Source: JAVVXB01 sp036651815 (GTDB taxonomy: Bacteria > Bacillota > Clostridia > Christensenellales > CAG-138). Taken from it: a stretch of 64,000 nt of DNA. Numbering within the stretch: position 1 is the stretch's first letter; each line of letters opens with the position of its first letter. The notes under the pieces were generated by a model that saw only the letters and a program-made list of their open reading frames with translations, was not told the DNA's origin and did no database searches. Positions 35,428 to 45,054 of the stretch are shown one piece after another. The position numbers were made by a program, and so were the translations under genes. The stretch spans positions 1 to 64,000 of the forward strand of contig JAVVXB010000012.1 in assembly GCA_036651815.1 (NCBI GenBank), read 5' to 3'.

Positions 35428-36381
35428 ATGCTGAACAAACTGCTTTCACTGGTGGTTCCCGTTTACTTTGAACAAGAAGTTTTGAGGGAATCATACAGCC
35501 GCATGTCAAAAGCCATGCAGGATACCGGATATGACTACGAAATTCTCTATGTGAACGATGGCAGCCGTGATGGAACAATGAAAATTCTGCGCGACCTTGC
35601 CAAAGAGGATGCACATGTGAAAGTGTTGTCCTTTTCGCGCAACTTCGGCCACCAGCTTGCGGTCACCTGTGGGATGGACGCAGCCAAGGGGGATGCGCTG
35701 ATTATTATCGATGTGGACTTACAGGACCCGCCGGAACTGATTCCCCAAATGGTCAAGATGTGGGAAGACGGTGCAGATATTGTCTATGGTAAACGATTGA
35801 AGCGTGAGGGTGAGACACTGTTTAAAAAGCTCACGGCTGCAGTATACTATCGGTTGTTAAGCTGGATGAGCGCCTATCCAATCCCGCTGGATACAGGCGA
35901 TTTTCGCTTGATTGGCCGCAATGTGGCAGACTGTTTTCTCAAGATGAGGGAGCACAACCGTTTTCTGCGTGGTATGTCCGCCTGGATGGGCTATGAGGCG
36001 GTTCCGATTGAATATGAACGACATGAACGCGTTGCCGGCAAGACCAAATATACGCTCAAAAAAATGCTGCGTCTTGCCTCCGATGGAATCACCGGATATT
36101 CCGACAAGCCGCTGACCATGCCGGGCGTGCTTGGCATTGGTGTATGTGGCTTCGCGGGGGTTGGCCTGATAGCGTTGATCGTTTTAGTCTGCACCTGTGG
36201 CGTGCCTGCGTGGCTGTGGGCAGTGGATGGGATTCTGCTGTTGCAGGGATTGACGCTGTGCTTTATGGGCTTGCAGGGCATGTACATTGGCCGCATCTAC
36301 GACGAAGCAAAAGCGCGTCCGTTATACATTGTTGCAGAGCGATTGAATATGGAGAATGGCTGCGAAACTTCCGTCCATTGA
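35428..36381 (+). CDS. GT2 glycosyltransferase, polyprenol-phosphate type (GtrB/DPM-like)
   Basis: A 317-residue membrane glycosyltransferase. The GT-A domain has VVPVYFEQEV, YVNDGSRDGT, FSRNFGHQLAV and IIDVDLQDPPELI (DxD metal site), then DTGDFRLIGRNV and RVAGKTKYTL. Two membrane helices (residues ~232-258 and ~265-288) close the protein. This layout fits enzymes that load a sugar onto undecaprenyl phosphate for export to glycolipids or wall polymers. GGAGG lies ten bases before the start. The donor sugar is unknown. Confidence 0.9.
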   Translation: MLNKLLSLVVPVYFEQEVLRESYSRMSKAMQDTGYDYEILYVNDGSRDGTMKILRDLAKEDAHVKVLSFSRNFGHQLAVTCGMDAAKGDALIIIDVDLQDPPELIPQMVKMWEDGADIVYGKRLKREGETLFKKLTAAVYYRLLSWMSAYPIPLDTGDFRLIGRNVADCFLKMREHNRFLRGMSAWMGYEAVPIEYERHERVAGKTKYTLKKMLRLASDGITGYSDKPLTMPGVLGIGVCGFAGVGLIALIVLVCTCGVPAWLWAVDGILLLQGLTLCFMGLQGMYIGRIYDEAKARPLYIVAERLNMENGCETSVH

Positions 36382-36414
36382 AAGATTTTTCAGCATGACC
36401 GACAGATTTTCTTC

Positions 36415-36443
36415 TTGCATGACAACGTTCTTTGTTGTACTAT
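36415..36443 (+). promoter_or_regulatory. Promoter of gap
   Basis: TTGCAT at 36415-36420 and TACTAT at 36438-36443, spacer 17 bp. Confidence 0.65.
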
Positions 36444-36495
36444 GTTGAAAGTTTGAAAGAATTCAGTTTATTAATAAGAAGGAGATAGAATCACT

Positions 36496-37509
36496 ATGAC
36501 AACCAAAGTTGGTATCAATGGATTTGGCCGGATCGGCCGCCTCGTATTCCGCGCGTCCGTGCAGAATAAGGAGATCGATGTTGTGGGGATTAACGACCCA
36601 TTCATCGACCTAGACTATATGGTCTATATGCTCAAGTATGACACCGTACATGGCCGGTTTGACGGGGAAGTATCCGTCAAGGGTGATAAGCTGATCGTCA
36701 ATGGCAAAGAAGTTGCGGTGTACGCTTGCATGAAGCCCGAGGAGATCCCGTGGAGCGCTTGCGGCGCAGAGTATGTCGTTGAGTCCACCGGCGTGTTTAC
36801 CACCACCGATAAAGCATCCGCTCACTTTGTTGGCGGCGCCAAGAAGGTCGTTATTTCCGCGCCTTCCGCTGATGCACCGATGTTTGTAATGGGCGTCAAC
36901 CAGAACACGTACACCAAGGACATGAAGGTTGTTTCCAATGCCTCCTGCACCACGAATTGTCTGGCGCCTCTGGCAAAGGTAATCAACGATCAGTTTGGGA
37001 TTATCGAAGGTCTCATGACGACCGTTCACTCCATCACGGCCACGCAGAAGACCGTTGACGGCCCTTCTAAGAAGGATTGGCGTGGCGGCCGTGCAGCGGC
37101 ACACAACATCATTCCAAGCTCGACCGGCGCGGCTAAGGCCGTTGGCAAGGTCATCCCCGCCCTTAACGGCAAGCTGACTGGTATGTCTCTGCGCGTTCCG
37201 ACGCCGGACGTATCCGTTGTCGACTTGACCTGCCGCCTCGAGAAGGGTGCTTCCTACGACGAGATCAAGGCTGCCATGAAGGCCGCCAGCGAATCTCCCG
37301 AGTGGAAAGGCATCATTGGCTATACTGAGGACAAGGTCGTTTCTTCCGACTTTTACACGGATTCCCGTACCTCAATCTTTGACGCGGATGCTGGCATCAG
37401 CCTCAACGATCACTTTGTCAAGCTGGTTGCTTGGTATGATAACGAGTGGGGCTATTCCTGCAAGGTCTGCGATTTAATCGCGCACATGGCTACGGTTGAT
37501 GCAAAATAA
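36496..37509 (+). CDS. gap: Glyceraldehyde-3-phosphate dehydrogenase
   Basis: A 337-residue NAD-dependent GAPDH of glycolysis. It has KVGINGFGRIGRLVFRA (NAD site), the catalytic SNASCTTNCLAPLAK (Cys), TVHSITATQKTVDGPSKKDW, SSTGAAKAVGKV and the C-terminal WYDNEWGYSCKV. AAGGAGA precedes the start. It stands alone; pgk, tpi and eno are not in the window, unlike the common gap-pgk-tpi arrangement. Confidence 0.98.
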   Translation: MTTKVGINGFGRIGRLVFRASVQNKEIDVVGINDPFIDLDYMVYMLKYDTVHGRFDGEVSVKGDKLIVNGKEVAVYACMKPEEIPWSACGAEYVVESTGVFTTTDKASAHFVGGAKKVVISAPSADAPMFVMGVNQNTYTKDMKVVSNASCTTNCLAPLAKVINDQFGIIEGLMTTVHSITATQKTVDGPSKKDWRGGRAAAHNIIPSSTGAAKAVGKVIPALNGKLTGMSLRVPTPDVSVVDLTCRLEKGASYDEIKAAMKAASESPEWKGIIGYTEDKVVSSDFYTDSRTSIFDADAGISLNDHFVKLVAWYDNEWGYSCKVCDLIAHMATVDAK

Positions 37510-37518
37510 ATGAAGACT

Positions 37519-37548
37519 AATTGGGCGGCGAGCAATCGCCGCCCAATT
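37519..37548 (+). terminator. Hairpin after gap
   Basis: A 13-bp perfect stem (AATTGGGCGGCGA with TCGCCGCCCAATT) with a GCAA loop, immediately downstream of gap. No U-run follows, but position and strength suit termination. Confidence 0.7.
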
Positions 37549-37763
37549 GCGTGGGTATCAAGTCAATTCAAACCATTTCAATACAATAACATCCATTCAA
37601 AAATCATACGAAAATGGGCACGTTTCTTTACTCAACCAGTTTTCTGAAAAGTTCGCTGCAGCGTTGCTGCCGTATTTGCAGACTTCATCGGAAAGACTAA
37701 TTGTCTGGCAGCCCAATGACTTGAAGAATTTTTTAAAAAAATCATATAACGAGGGGGAATTAT

Positions 37764-37904
37764 ATGATAACGAAACGTTATCTAACCATGTTACTTGTGA
37801 TTATGATACTTTTTTACTGCGTCGCATGTGGTGGGATTATTTCGGAAGTTAAGAAAGCGATTCCAGCCATTCGTGATATTGCCGAAAACATTGAATCCAA
37901 ATAA
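37764..37904 (+). CDS. Small putative lipoprotein
   Basis: A 46-residue frame with a strong GAGGGGG seven bases before the ATG. It encodes MITKRYLTMLLVIMILFYC, then VACGG and a short charged tail (AIRDIAENIESK). The first ~20 residues are a typical signal peptide, and YCVACG can serve as a lipobox. Either this is a genuine tiny lipoprotein, or it is the signal-peptide end of a larger gene that decayed; the sequence just downstream (37907-39700) is full of broken frames with exported-protein character, which favours decay. No known family. Confidence 0.45.
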   Translation: MITKRYLTMLLVIMILFYCVACGGIISEVKKAIPAIRDIAENIESK

Positions 37905-37906
37905 AA

Positions 37907-39700
37907 AAACGAGATGGAGGAGTCGGATCAAAATATGGATTTGTGGAGGAAGGGGCGGATGTCCGCTATATCGACAACGATGCAGGGGACAATCTTTCCC
38001 ATAGCATGATTTGTTTTGATGAGAACGGATATATCGTTTCCACCAAGAAACGGTATTGCTACGACGATCCCAATGCGGATTTCGGCATGGGCAAGATGAA
38101 TTGAAATAATCAGGGGGAGGGACAATCCAGCAGGAAGGGAAACGTTACTTAATTTATTGGGGATATTGCAGCCATAGACGATCCGTTTGGATATTTATAC
38201 CCGGATGGAATTCAGGAGGTTGCATGGGATACGCGAACGCCTCGGGAAAGCGATCAAAAAGCGGAGATGATCGCGGCTCAGATGCAAGCGAAAATTTTAA
38301 AACGCGACGGCATGACATTCACCATCGATGAACTGCGCTATGCAGCCGGACGGGAAATCGAATATGATCTGACGATTGTAAACAACGACAGTAAAATGAC
38401 GGGATTGACATCGTTGGGAACGTATCTCAAACAGTGGCTTGTTACATCCGATCAATTTGATATTGTCATGCTTGCGTCGGGCGAGCCTATTTGGATACCA
38501 TGTCGTCTATGGGGTGAGCTATAGTTTGTTTCAGACGATGCAGATACAGGAGATTCGGAATCTTCAGTTGCAGATCTCTTTCTTCAGTGTCAAAAAGAAG
38601 ATTATCAAGCATGCGTTGACAAAACCAGCGATCAACTTGAATGCACCGCCGGATCATCTATAGGTCTGTGATGATCTTGGTGAAATGCTGCTGGACAACG
38701 ATTCCATCAAGGCTGTGCAGCATAAATTTGAGAACTACAGCCAGCGTGACGAATTATTTCTTAAGAAGAAGCCAACGCGTACATGGACGGAGGTAGCTGC
38801 CGCATCGGCGTTGAATGGGTACTGCACGCTGAATTCCGTTTTCTATTGAATGCAGAAGGAAATCCATGCGACCATAGATACCGATGGCAACGATATTTGC
38901 AATTTCTATAGCATTACTTAGTTGGCGAACGTGGATTTATGTTTTACGTTTTATCATAAGGATACACTCAATGATCCGATTCACTTGAAAATGATCCATT
39001 CAAGGGGGATCGATACGTCGGCGTGTGAGCCGGAACCCAACGATGCCATTGCGATCTATGACAGCGAGCCTGTCACAATTCGACTTGATGACATTGGCGA
39101 CAGCATTTGCTTAGATCGTAATGTGATTTTGCTCCATTGCGAAAGCAAAAGCGATTGGAAGCTGTCCATCCGTCAGGGATATAATAATGATAGGCTGTTC
39201 GCTGGCAAGCGGGTGCAGGCATGAATGAGCGACGCCAACGTGTATCCGCATTCAACTTCCACCATGGTGCCATATCCTGTGGATTTGGCGTATGTGGATC
39301 TATTTCAATATGCGAAAGCAGAACTGACCTTAGGCGTGTACGAAATCAAGTCCGGCTTTCATCAGGATCGGGAGAAAACCGGCGTGTTGACGCTGAATCT
39401 ACAAAAACAATTGTACAGCTTGCCATCCTTGAAACCATACGGCAACAAGGGGAAACGGCATGGTCAAGCGGAAAGACGGTTATGGGCAGAGGGATGCACA
39501 TAAAATAATTGCGCATGTTCGATGTGTGGAAGTCATTGCGAGCAATTCTCAAAATACGGTATCAATCGTCAGATGCAGCACGGTTCAATCGTTTACAATG
39601 ATGCGCAAGCTTTTTTGTGGTCATACCCTGCAATTATGGTTGGGATATAAAAGAACCGTTGCGCTTTGGCGCTTGTGGACGTACGCTTGCAGGGGCTGAA
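37907..39700 (+). pseudogene. Decayed coding region, possibly exported or binding proteins
   Basis: Several plus-strand frames read like protein but are cut by stops and shifts. They are 37907-38104 (GFVEEGADVRYIDNDAGDN, ends TGA); about 38170-38523 (FGYLYPDGIQEVAWDTRTP, then VTSDQFDIVMLASGEPIW); 38675-38848 and 38850-38922 (KAVQHKFENYSQRDELFLK, stop, MQKEIHATIDTDGND); 38922-39224 (VDLCFTFYHKDTLNDPIHL); and 39223-39505 (YPVDLAYVDLFQYAKAEL, shifting frame near 39400 into TIVQLAILETIRQQGETAW). None has a good ribosome-binding site and full length. The DQFDIVMLASGEPIW phrase is reminiscent of solute-binding proteins. I cannot assign a family. Confidence 0.6.
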
Positions 39701-40434
39701 TTCATCGAGAAAGCAGCAACGATTGGATGCTGCCGCTGAACAGGCGCAGTCTGTATCGTGGTTGTTGATTTGAGCGCAAATGGCTCTTTCATAATACTGG
39801 CATAACTGAATACATAAGCGGCGCTAACAGCGCTGAATAAAACTAAGAAAGCCATCATGGCGCGTGCCGCTGAAAGAAAATGCTTTTTACGCGGCAGACT
39901 CTTTTCGGTCAAAGCCACATAGATGCAGTATCCCAGCACCGCACCCAACGTATTGTGAAACAGATCATCTAGTTCAAAAATTCCTGTACGGCTGAAATAT
40001 TGGGTACACTCAATCAATAGTGAAAATGTCAATGCACAAAGCAGCACAGCAAACAGCGAGTTGAGGCGCTTGCTTAAGGGCGGCAATAAAAAGCCTAGCG
40101 GCAAAAACATTAGAATATTAAAGATAATCAACTGAAAAGCCAAGGCAGAGCCGGTCTCAAATGCATCGGCATAACCGAAAAATAACGAAAGGTTGACCCG
40201 GCCCATCGTACCAGCCGCACGACTGAAAACAGTCAATCCCATCACGATGAAACCATAGCCACACAAAAGCATCGTAGAAACAAGACGGCGCGTAAGCAGG
40301 GGCTGCATCGGTTTCAATGTATTTTTGTGAATAATCTGATGATCCAGCAAGATTGCAAGCGAAATTGCGAGCATCAGCAGAACCGACAGCAAACACCAGG
40401 GAAACAACTTTTGTAAAATTTCAAATAGCTGCAT
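39634..40434 (-). CDS. VanZ-like membrane protein
   Basis: A 266-residue protein with a VanZ-like core. The helix pair around residues ~95-150 includes NILMFLPLGFLLPPLSK and SLLIECTQYFSRTGIFELDDLFHNTLGAVLGY, the VanZ signature (E-x-x-Q and the DD-N motif). Further helices lie at ~10-35, ~45-70 and near 200. The C-terminal ~45 residues are hydrophilic and extend into the decayed plus-strand region. The start at 40434 has AAAGGAG nine bases upstream. VanZ proteins can raise teicoplanin resistance, but most members have unknown roles. Confidence 0.85.
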   Translation of the reverse strand: MQLFEILQKLFPWCLLSVLLMLAISLAILLDHQIIHKNTLKPMQPLLTRRLVSTMLLCGYGFIVMGLTVFSRAAGTMGRVNLSLFFGYADAFETGSALAFQLIIFNILMFLPLGFLLPPLSKRLNSLFAVLLCALTFSLLIECTQYFSRTGIFELDDLFHNTLGAVLGYCIYVALTEKSLPRKKHFLSAARAMMAFLVLFSAVSAAYVFSYASIMKEPFALKSTTTIQTAPVQRQHPIVAAFSMNSAPASVRPQAPKRNGSFISQP

Positions 40435-40489
40435 TTTATGGACTCCTTTCATCGTAACTTTCGATGATGTTGATATTTTAGCAGCCAAA

Positions 40490-41076
40490 TGCGAAGGGAA
40501 CGTGTCGCAAACGGGAACGTGCGTTGGATTTGTGTAAAGGATTTGTCATGGTTTTATGAACAATTTGTGGCTACCAGATGGTTGGTTGGACGCTTTGACG
40601 GTATCTGAGCGTGGCAGGCCTAGGGAACTAGAGGATTAGCAATTGGCCAATTCACAAAGAAAATCACGTCAAATGCTTGATGTTTGTAGCGTAATCGGGT
40701 ATATTTGTATGGATGCTTATGTTGAAAAAATTTAATGGATCACGCGATGTATCCGACTGGCGCGTTTCTGCATGCGGTTAGCTTATCCAACTAAAATGGT
40801 TGCGTAGCGTATGGATCAAAAAAACCAGCATGGCCTCCCTGTTGAATTGAATGATTTCTAACGGAATAGACGGTGCTATGTGCGCCACACTTAGTTTGCT
40901 AAATGAAAGTCCATCTTCGCGCACCAAGTCCCGTGCAGGAAAAGTTGGTGCTACATGCGCACATTGGGCCAGGCAACGCACTTCGACGAAAATGAATGTA
41001 TGCGCACGGTTTCGGACGAAAAATTCTCGGATTTAGTCTTGAATAAAATTGGCAATTGAGAATCTAGGATTAACAA
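40490..41076. other. Intergenic stretch, no gene seen
   Basis: Nearly 590 bp between the VanZ gene and the activator gene, with no frame supported by start and ribosome-binding site. Two similar 21-bp stretches (GGTGCTATGTGCGCCACA at 40873 and GGTGCTACATGCGCACAT at 40946) are the only internal structure I see. Confidence 0.55.
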
Positions 41077-41096
41077 AAAAGGAGAAAGATAAAACG

Positions 41097-41900
41097 ATGA
41101 CCAAATATTTCGGGGGCTGTGATGTTGGCTCCACCTATACAAAGGCAGTGATTTTGGACGAGAGCGGCAAGATTTTGGCAGATACGACCATACGTTCCAA
41201 GATCAACTCCGAAGTTTCAGCAGCGCTTGCAATGGAAGAAGTACTTAAGCAGGTTGGGTTGAAATCGTCTGAGGAACTTGCTTACCTGATTGGTACTGGT
41301 TATGGCCGCAACAAAGTGCCATTTGCCGATGAAAACATCTCCGAAATCTCCTGCCATGCCATGGGTGTCCATGTGACGAATCCGAATGTGAAAGCCATTA
41401 TTGATATCGGTGGTCAAGACGTAAAGGGCATTTCCATTGATGCGGACGGCACTGTGAAGAATTTTGCCATGAATGATAAATGTGCTGCGGGCACCGGCCG
41501 GTTCTACGAAGCGATGGCCCGTTCCTTCGAAATGGATCTTTCTGATTTTTCCAAGCTTTCACTCAGCGCTAAAAACGTAATTCCCATCACCGCCCAGTGC
41601 ACCGTCTTTGCTGAGAGCGAAGTAATTACATTGGTGGGCGAGGGTAAACCCATGGATGAGATTGCAGCGGGCATTCAAATGTCGGTTGCAAAACGCTGTT
41701 TTGTCATGGCCAAGAAGGCCGGCGCTACCGATAGCATTACGCTGACCGGCGGTTGTGCCAAGAATGAAGGACTGAAAAAAGCCATTGAGCAAGTGCTCAA
41801 GCTGAAGGTCGTTGAGCTCAAGACCGATCCGCAGTTGATGGGCGCACTTGGTGCTGCTGAATATGCCCGACAGAAAGGCCTTGCGGCAGCCAACGCCTAA
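41097..41900 (+). CDS. HgdC/BadF-type ATPase, 2-hydroxyacyl-CoA dehydratase activator
   Basis: A 267-residue ASKHA-fold ATPase. It has GCDVGSTYTKAVILD (phosphate 1), GTGYGRNKV, IDIGGQDVKGI (phosphate 2), LTGGCAKNEGL (adenosine) and the Fe4S4 ligands Cys in NDKCAAGTGRF and TAQCTVFAESE. In the family a homodimer bridged by one Fe4S4 cluster injects an ATP-driven electron into 2-hydroxyacyl-CoA dehydratases or benzoyl-CoA reductases. No dehydratase subunit genes (hgdA/hgdB type) flank it here, and a terminator follows. The ATG at 41097 has AAAGGAGAAAG eight bases upstream. Confidence 0.92.
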   Translation: MTKYFGGCDVGSTYTKAVILDESGKILADTTIRSKINSEVSAALAMEEVLKQVGLKSSEELAYLIGTGYGRNKVPFADENISEISCHAMGVHVTNPNVKAIIDIGGQDVKGISIDADGTVKNFAMNDKCAAGTGRFYEAMARSFEMDLSDFSKLSLSAKNVIPITAQCTVFAESEVITLVGEGKPMDEIAAGIQMSVAKRCFVMAKKAGATDSITLTGGCAKNEGLKKAIEQVLKLKVVELKTDPQLMGALGAAEYARQKGLAAANA

Positions 41901-42060
41901 GTATCTTGACTGGATGGAATGGATTGAACAAACCTTGCAATGCGTTCGATTCGTATGGATGGATAAAAATCACTCTGATCGTTCTCGATGGAAAGCAAAC
42001 ACCGCCGCGAAGTGAGCCGAAAGGATCATGCGGCAAGCAGGATTTCTGAATACACAATGA

Positions 42061-42099
42061 AAACCTCCGCCGCCAATTTATTGGAAACGGAGGTTTTTT
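42061..42099 (+). terminator. Terminator after the activator gene
   Basis: AAACCTCCG pairs with CGGAGGTTT across an 18-nt loop and is followed by TTTT. The next 42100-42510 shows no gene. Confidence 0.8.
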
Positions 42100-42510
42100 A
42101 TGCAGTTTTTGCAGGTTCGTTTTGACGAGGGCTTGTTACATAATTTAACGTGAAGCGATTTCTTTGTCCTGTTTGCGATTTCTGCGCTCCAAATTCTAGT
42201 GTAACTGCCCGTCAATTTTTGAACATTCGTTTGAATGGACAGAAATTTCAATCAAAACGCGGGAATTCGTCTTTTAAAACACATCCGAACAAGGGCGTTC
42301 AACCTGCCCAAAACTACCAGTGGGCTTGGGGGTCATACCCTTTGTGATTTCATTTCGTTTTCGGCGAGGCATTCATCGAAACGAACCGCACAATTTGGTG
42401 GATTCCCTGTGCCTTTTGCTGCCCGAAAGCAAGAGGGGGGATGTAGACGAAAAGTGGTTTGCTATTGAAAAAGCAAACTTTTGAACCGTCTCCACTCCCT
42501 AGAAAAGACG

Positions 42511-45054
42511 TTATTCCTCGCCTCTGTTATAGATGGGATCGTCCAGTCCCGGTACCTGTCCGGAATAGCCCCAGATCAATCCGTCCGGGATGCGCCGCTG
42601 ATAGGTGTCCTCATAGGTGCCAACACGTTTGTTGCCATGATGATTCAGCTGCTCGCCCATAAACAACATGCATGCGGAAACGCCGCCGTCCAAATTGTAA
42701 GCCTGCATGCACCCATGATCCGCAAACAACTGTGCAAAGTCGCTCAACAGCATACCAACGCTATAGTCCGGCTGCCGCCCATCGGCCACAATGGCGATAA
42801 AATGTCCCGGTTCAATCATGCCGATGCCGGTGCGGGGATTAATGCGGCTCAGACGGTTGCTGTCGGCGTCCGCATTGACGACACCGTCACGTACAAGTGT
42901 CGGGCCAAAGGAAAATGCTTGCCGCACGCCATCCATCAGCAGTTCCTCGGCTGAAGTGGTATTCTGCGAAAGGATGCGCAGACTCAAATCTGGATACATG
43001 GCCATCGTATCGGTATCATCGGCCGGTTCATCCTGAAAAACCTTGCCATCTCGAATGATGATGCTCTTGTAATTCGTATCCATATGGATCAGGTTATCGC
43101 CAGTAATCATGAGCACAGCCTTGTTTTGGCGGGCCATGATCCAAGGCTTAACGACACCCAACCCGTTGCGGTTATCTGCCGCCTGTCCTGCACGCAGAGC
43201 GTCCACGTCCCGCATGCGAATCTCAGCAACGAAATAAACGACAGGATTATCCTTCTCAAAACGATCAATAATGACCGATAATGTGTCGGACCGATATTCC
43301 CAGTGACCTGCGTCCACATCGACGGAAATGAATTCTTCCGGGTCGTCCGCGCGGCGGAAATATTGCGCTCCGTCATCCGTAGATTCCGTTGCGACCTCGT
43401 TCTCCTGGAGCGTTTCTGTCTCGGATGCATCGCCCTCGCTCACCGTATCGATGGCCTCGTCCGGCTGTTCCGCGTTGGGCTCACCAATTCCCGGCGTTGC
43501 CGTCGGCTCCAAAGACGCCTGCGTAGGCTGGGATGTGGCGGAACTCTGCTGTGGCGGGTTGGGGTTGCGCAGATTTGTGAGGATAAGTACGGCGCACACG
43601 GCAATTGCCACTAACAGCGGCAGAATGCCAATGAGCAGTGCGCGTCCACCGCCATGTCCGCGTTTGATACGGCCATAGGTGATTAAAAGGACAAGGATTG
43701 TTATCACCAAGCCAATGGCAAAAACCATCAGCGCGTTGAGCAGCGCTTTGACCGAAACCACCTTGAACACCTGGAGGATTGACGATATTCCTCCGCCGGC
43801 GGACGGCTCCGGTTCAGGTTCGGATTCGGATGCTGGGCCGGCGGTCGGCTCCGGCGTGGCTGTGGGTTCCGGCGTAGGTGCTGGCGTGGGTTCCGGCGTG
43901 GGTGTCGGATCCGTATAGTTGGTCAGTGCCGCAGGATCGATGTTCTCCAGCAGGTTGTTGGTCGTACTGTCCTGACCAACCTGCGTGCTGACAAGCGCAA
44001 AGGTATTGGCTACGGACACCGTCTGAGCAAATGGATGCTGGGATATATGGCATGCATATGCCCGCTGCACCAATTCTTCCACGGTTAATCCACCTGCGGC
44101 AATGACCTGCGCATCCATCGGCAACGACGTTCCGCTCTCGGATACGGTGTATACCTTCTTGCATTCAGCGTTTTCCGCACATGCCACCGCATATTCTGCG
44201 GTAAACTGTGCCGCACCGTTGGGCGCGTTTTCGGAGTCTGCATGGGTCAGTAGAACAAGCGGGCTGCGGTCAGCAATGACGCCATCAAGATATTTTTTGG
44301 TTGCCTTCTTTCCCCAGGAAGCGCGTACCATCTTATAAAAATCATTGTTCTCACAGAAAAAACCGGCATACAGCGGGTAGTTGCGTACACCCAGATTCCA
44401 TAATGCATCCAAGGATTCCTGCTGCGCGGTACGCGTGCCCGTGGACATCACGACAAGCGCAGTCGGCACCTCGTGCGCCACGGTATAGGAGGCAATCGCA
44501 CCATAGAAATCGCGGATGGCCGTCTCGGGGGTAGCGGCGATTATCAGCAGATCAGCTTTTTCGACCGGCGCATTCCAACGCTGCACCTCCGCAGGCACTT
44601 CCACATCCGCCCCGTATACGCGGATACCGGATAAAGAAGCGGCGGCTGTACAGACGATTCGCACACGTGTGACGCTTGCATCCAGCGGATACCAGCTATT
44701 GATAAAGGGCATTGCTGGTGCGATGGATAGCACCTCGCCGGACGCGTTCAACTGTTCTACGGTGTAATTCTGCGTAGCGCTGTACCATTCAAGGTAGATT
44801 CCCTGTGCGGACTGCGGTAGATCAACAATAACTGCATCGTTAGCCTTAAAATTCTGATAGCTCTCAATCAGCCCATCGGTCAACCGGTATGCTTTTTCGG
44901 ACAGGCCATCCGGCATGGTAACCGTGCATTGCTCTGTCATGGTGTTTACCGGTGCGGAGGGCGCAATGCCCGTGTCTGAGGCTGCAGCGGCAGCCGTCAG
45001 CGGTAGTAGACTAAGTGCAATCCATATGGCTAAAAAGCGAAATGTCTTTTTCAT
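42511..45054 (-). CDS. Large membrane protein: inactive-looking PIG-L domain fused to a phosphodiester glycosidase (NAGPA) domain
   Basis: An 847-residue protein. Signal peptide 1-25; a beta-rich, discoidin-like part ~45-155. Residues ~165-240 follow the PIG-L deacetylase pattern (ADLLIIAATPETAIRDFYG, then ALVVMSTGTRTAQQESLDAL and LGV), but the zinc-binding HPDDE is replaced by TPETA. A Thr-Pro-Glu linker spans ~393-425. Two membrane helices lie at ~445-505. After an acidic linker, the C-terminal ~240 residues are a NAGPA-type domain: FGPTLVRDGVV, RTGIGM, GCMQAYNLDGG. NAGPA relatives hydrolyse sugar-1-phosphodiesters. Start at 45054 with AAAGAGGATTGC before it. The active domain probably faces outside. 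Confidence 0.82.
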   Translation of the reverse strand: MKKTFRFLAIWIALSLLPLTAAAAASDTGIAPSAPVNTMTEQCTVTMPDGLSEKAYRLTDGLIESYQNFKANDAVIVDLPQSAQGIYLEWYSATQNYTVEQLNASGEVLSIAPAMPFINSWYPLDASVTRVRIVCTAAASLSGIRVYGADVEVPAEVQRWNAPVEKADLLIIAATPETAIRDFYGAIASYTVAHEVPTALVVMSTGTRTAQQESLDALWNLGVRNYPLYAGFFCENNDFYKMVRASWGKKATKKYLDGVIADRSPLVLLTHADSENAPNGAAQFTAEYAVACAENAECKKVYTVSESGTSLPMDAQVIAAGGLTVEELVQRAYACHISQHPFAQTVSVANTFALVSTQVGQDSTTNNLLENIDPAALTNYTDPTPTPEPTPAPTPEPTATPEPTAGPASESEPEPEPSAGGGISSILQVFKVVSVKALLNALMVFAIGLVITILVLLITYGRIKRGHGGGRALLIGILPLLVAIAVCAVLILTNLRNPNPPQQSSATSQPTQASLEPTATPGIGEPNAEQPDEAIDTVSEGDASETETLQENEVATESTDDGAQYFRRADDPEEFISVDVDAGHWEYRSDTLSVIIDRFEKDNPVVYFVAEIRMRDVDALRAGQAADNRNGLGVVKPWIMARQNKAVLMITGDNLIHMDTNYKSIIIRDGKVFQDEPADDTDTMAMYPDLSLRILSQNTTSAEELLMDGVRQAFSFGPTLVRDGVVNADADSNRLSRINPRTGIGMIEPGHFIAIVADGRQPDYSVGMLLSDFAQLFADHGCMQAYNLDGGVSACMLFMGEQLNHHGNKRVGTYEDTYQRRIPDGLIWGYSGQVPGLDDPIYNRGEE

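Noticed and set aside
40873..40966. Two similar 21-bp stretches as a repeat family
   Set aside because: Too short and too diverged to separate from chance without a genome search.
42140..42480. Short plus-strand frames in the gap after the activator gene
   Set aside because: None has a usable start or a recognisable protein; the terminator before and the large convergent gene after explain the spacing.
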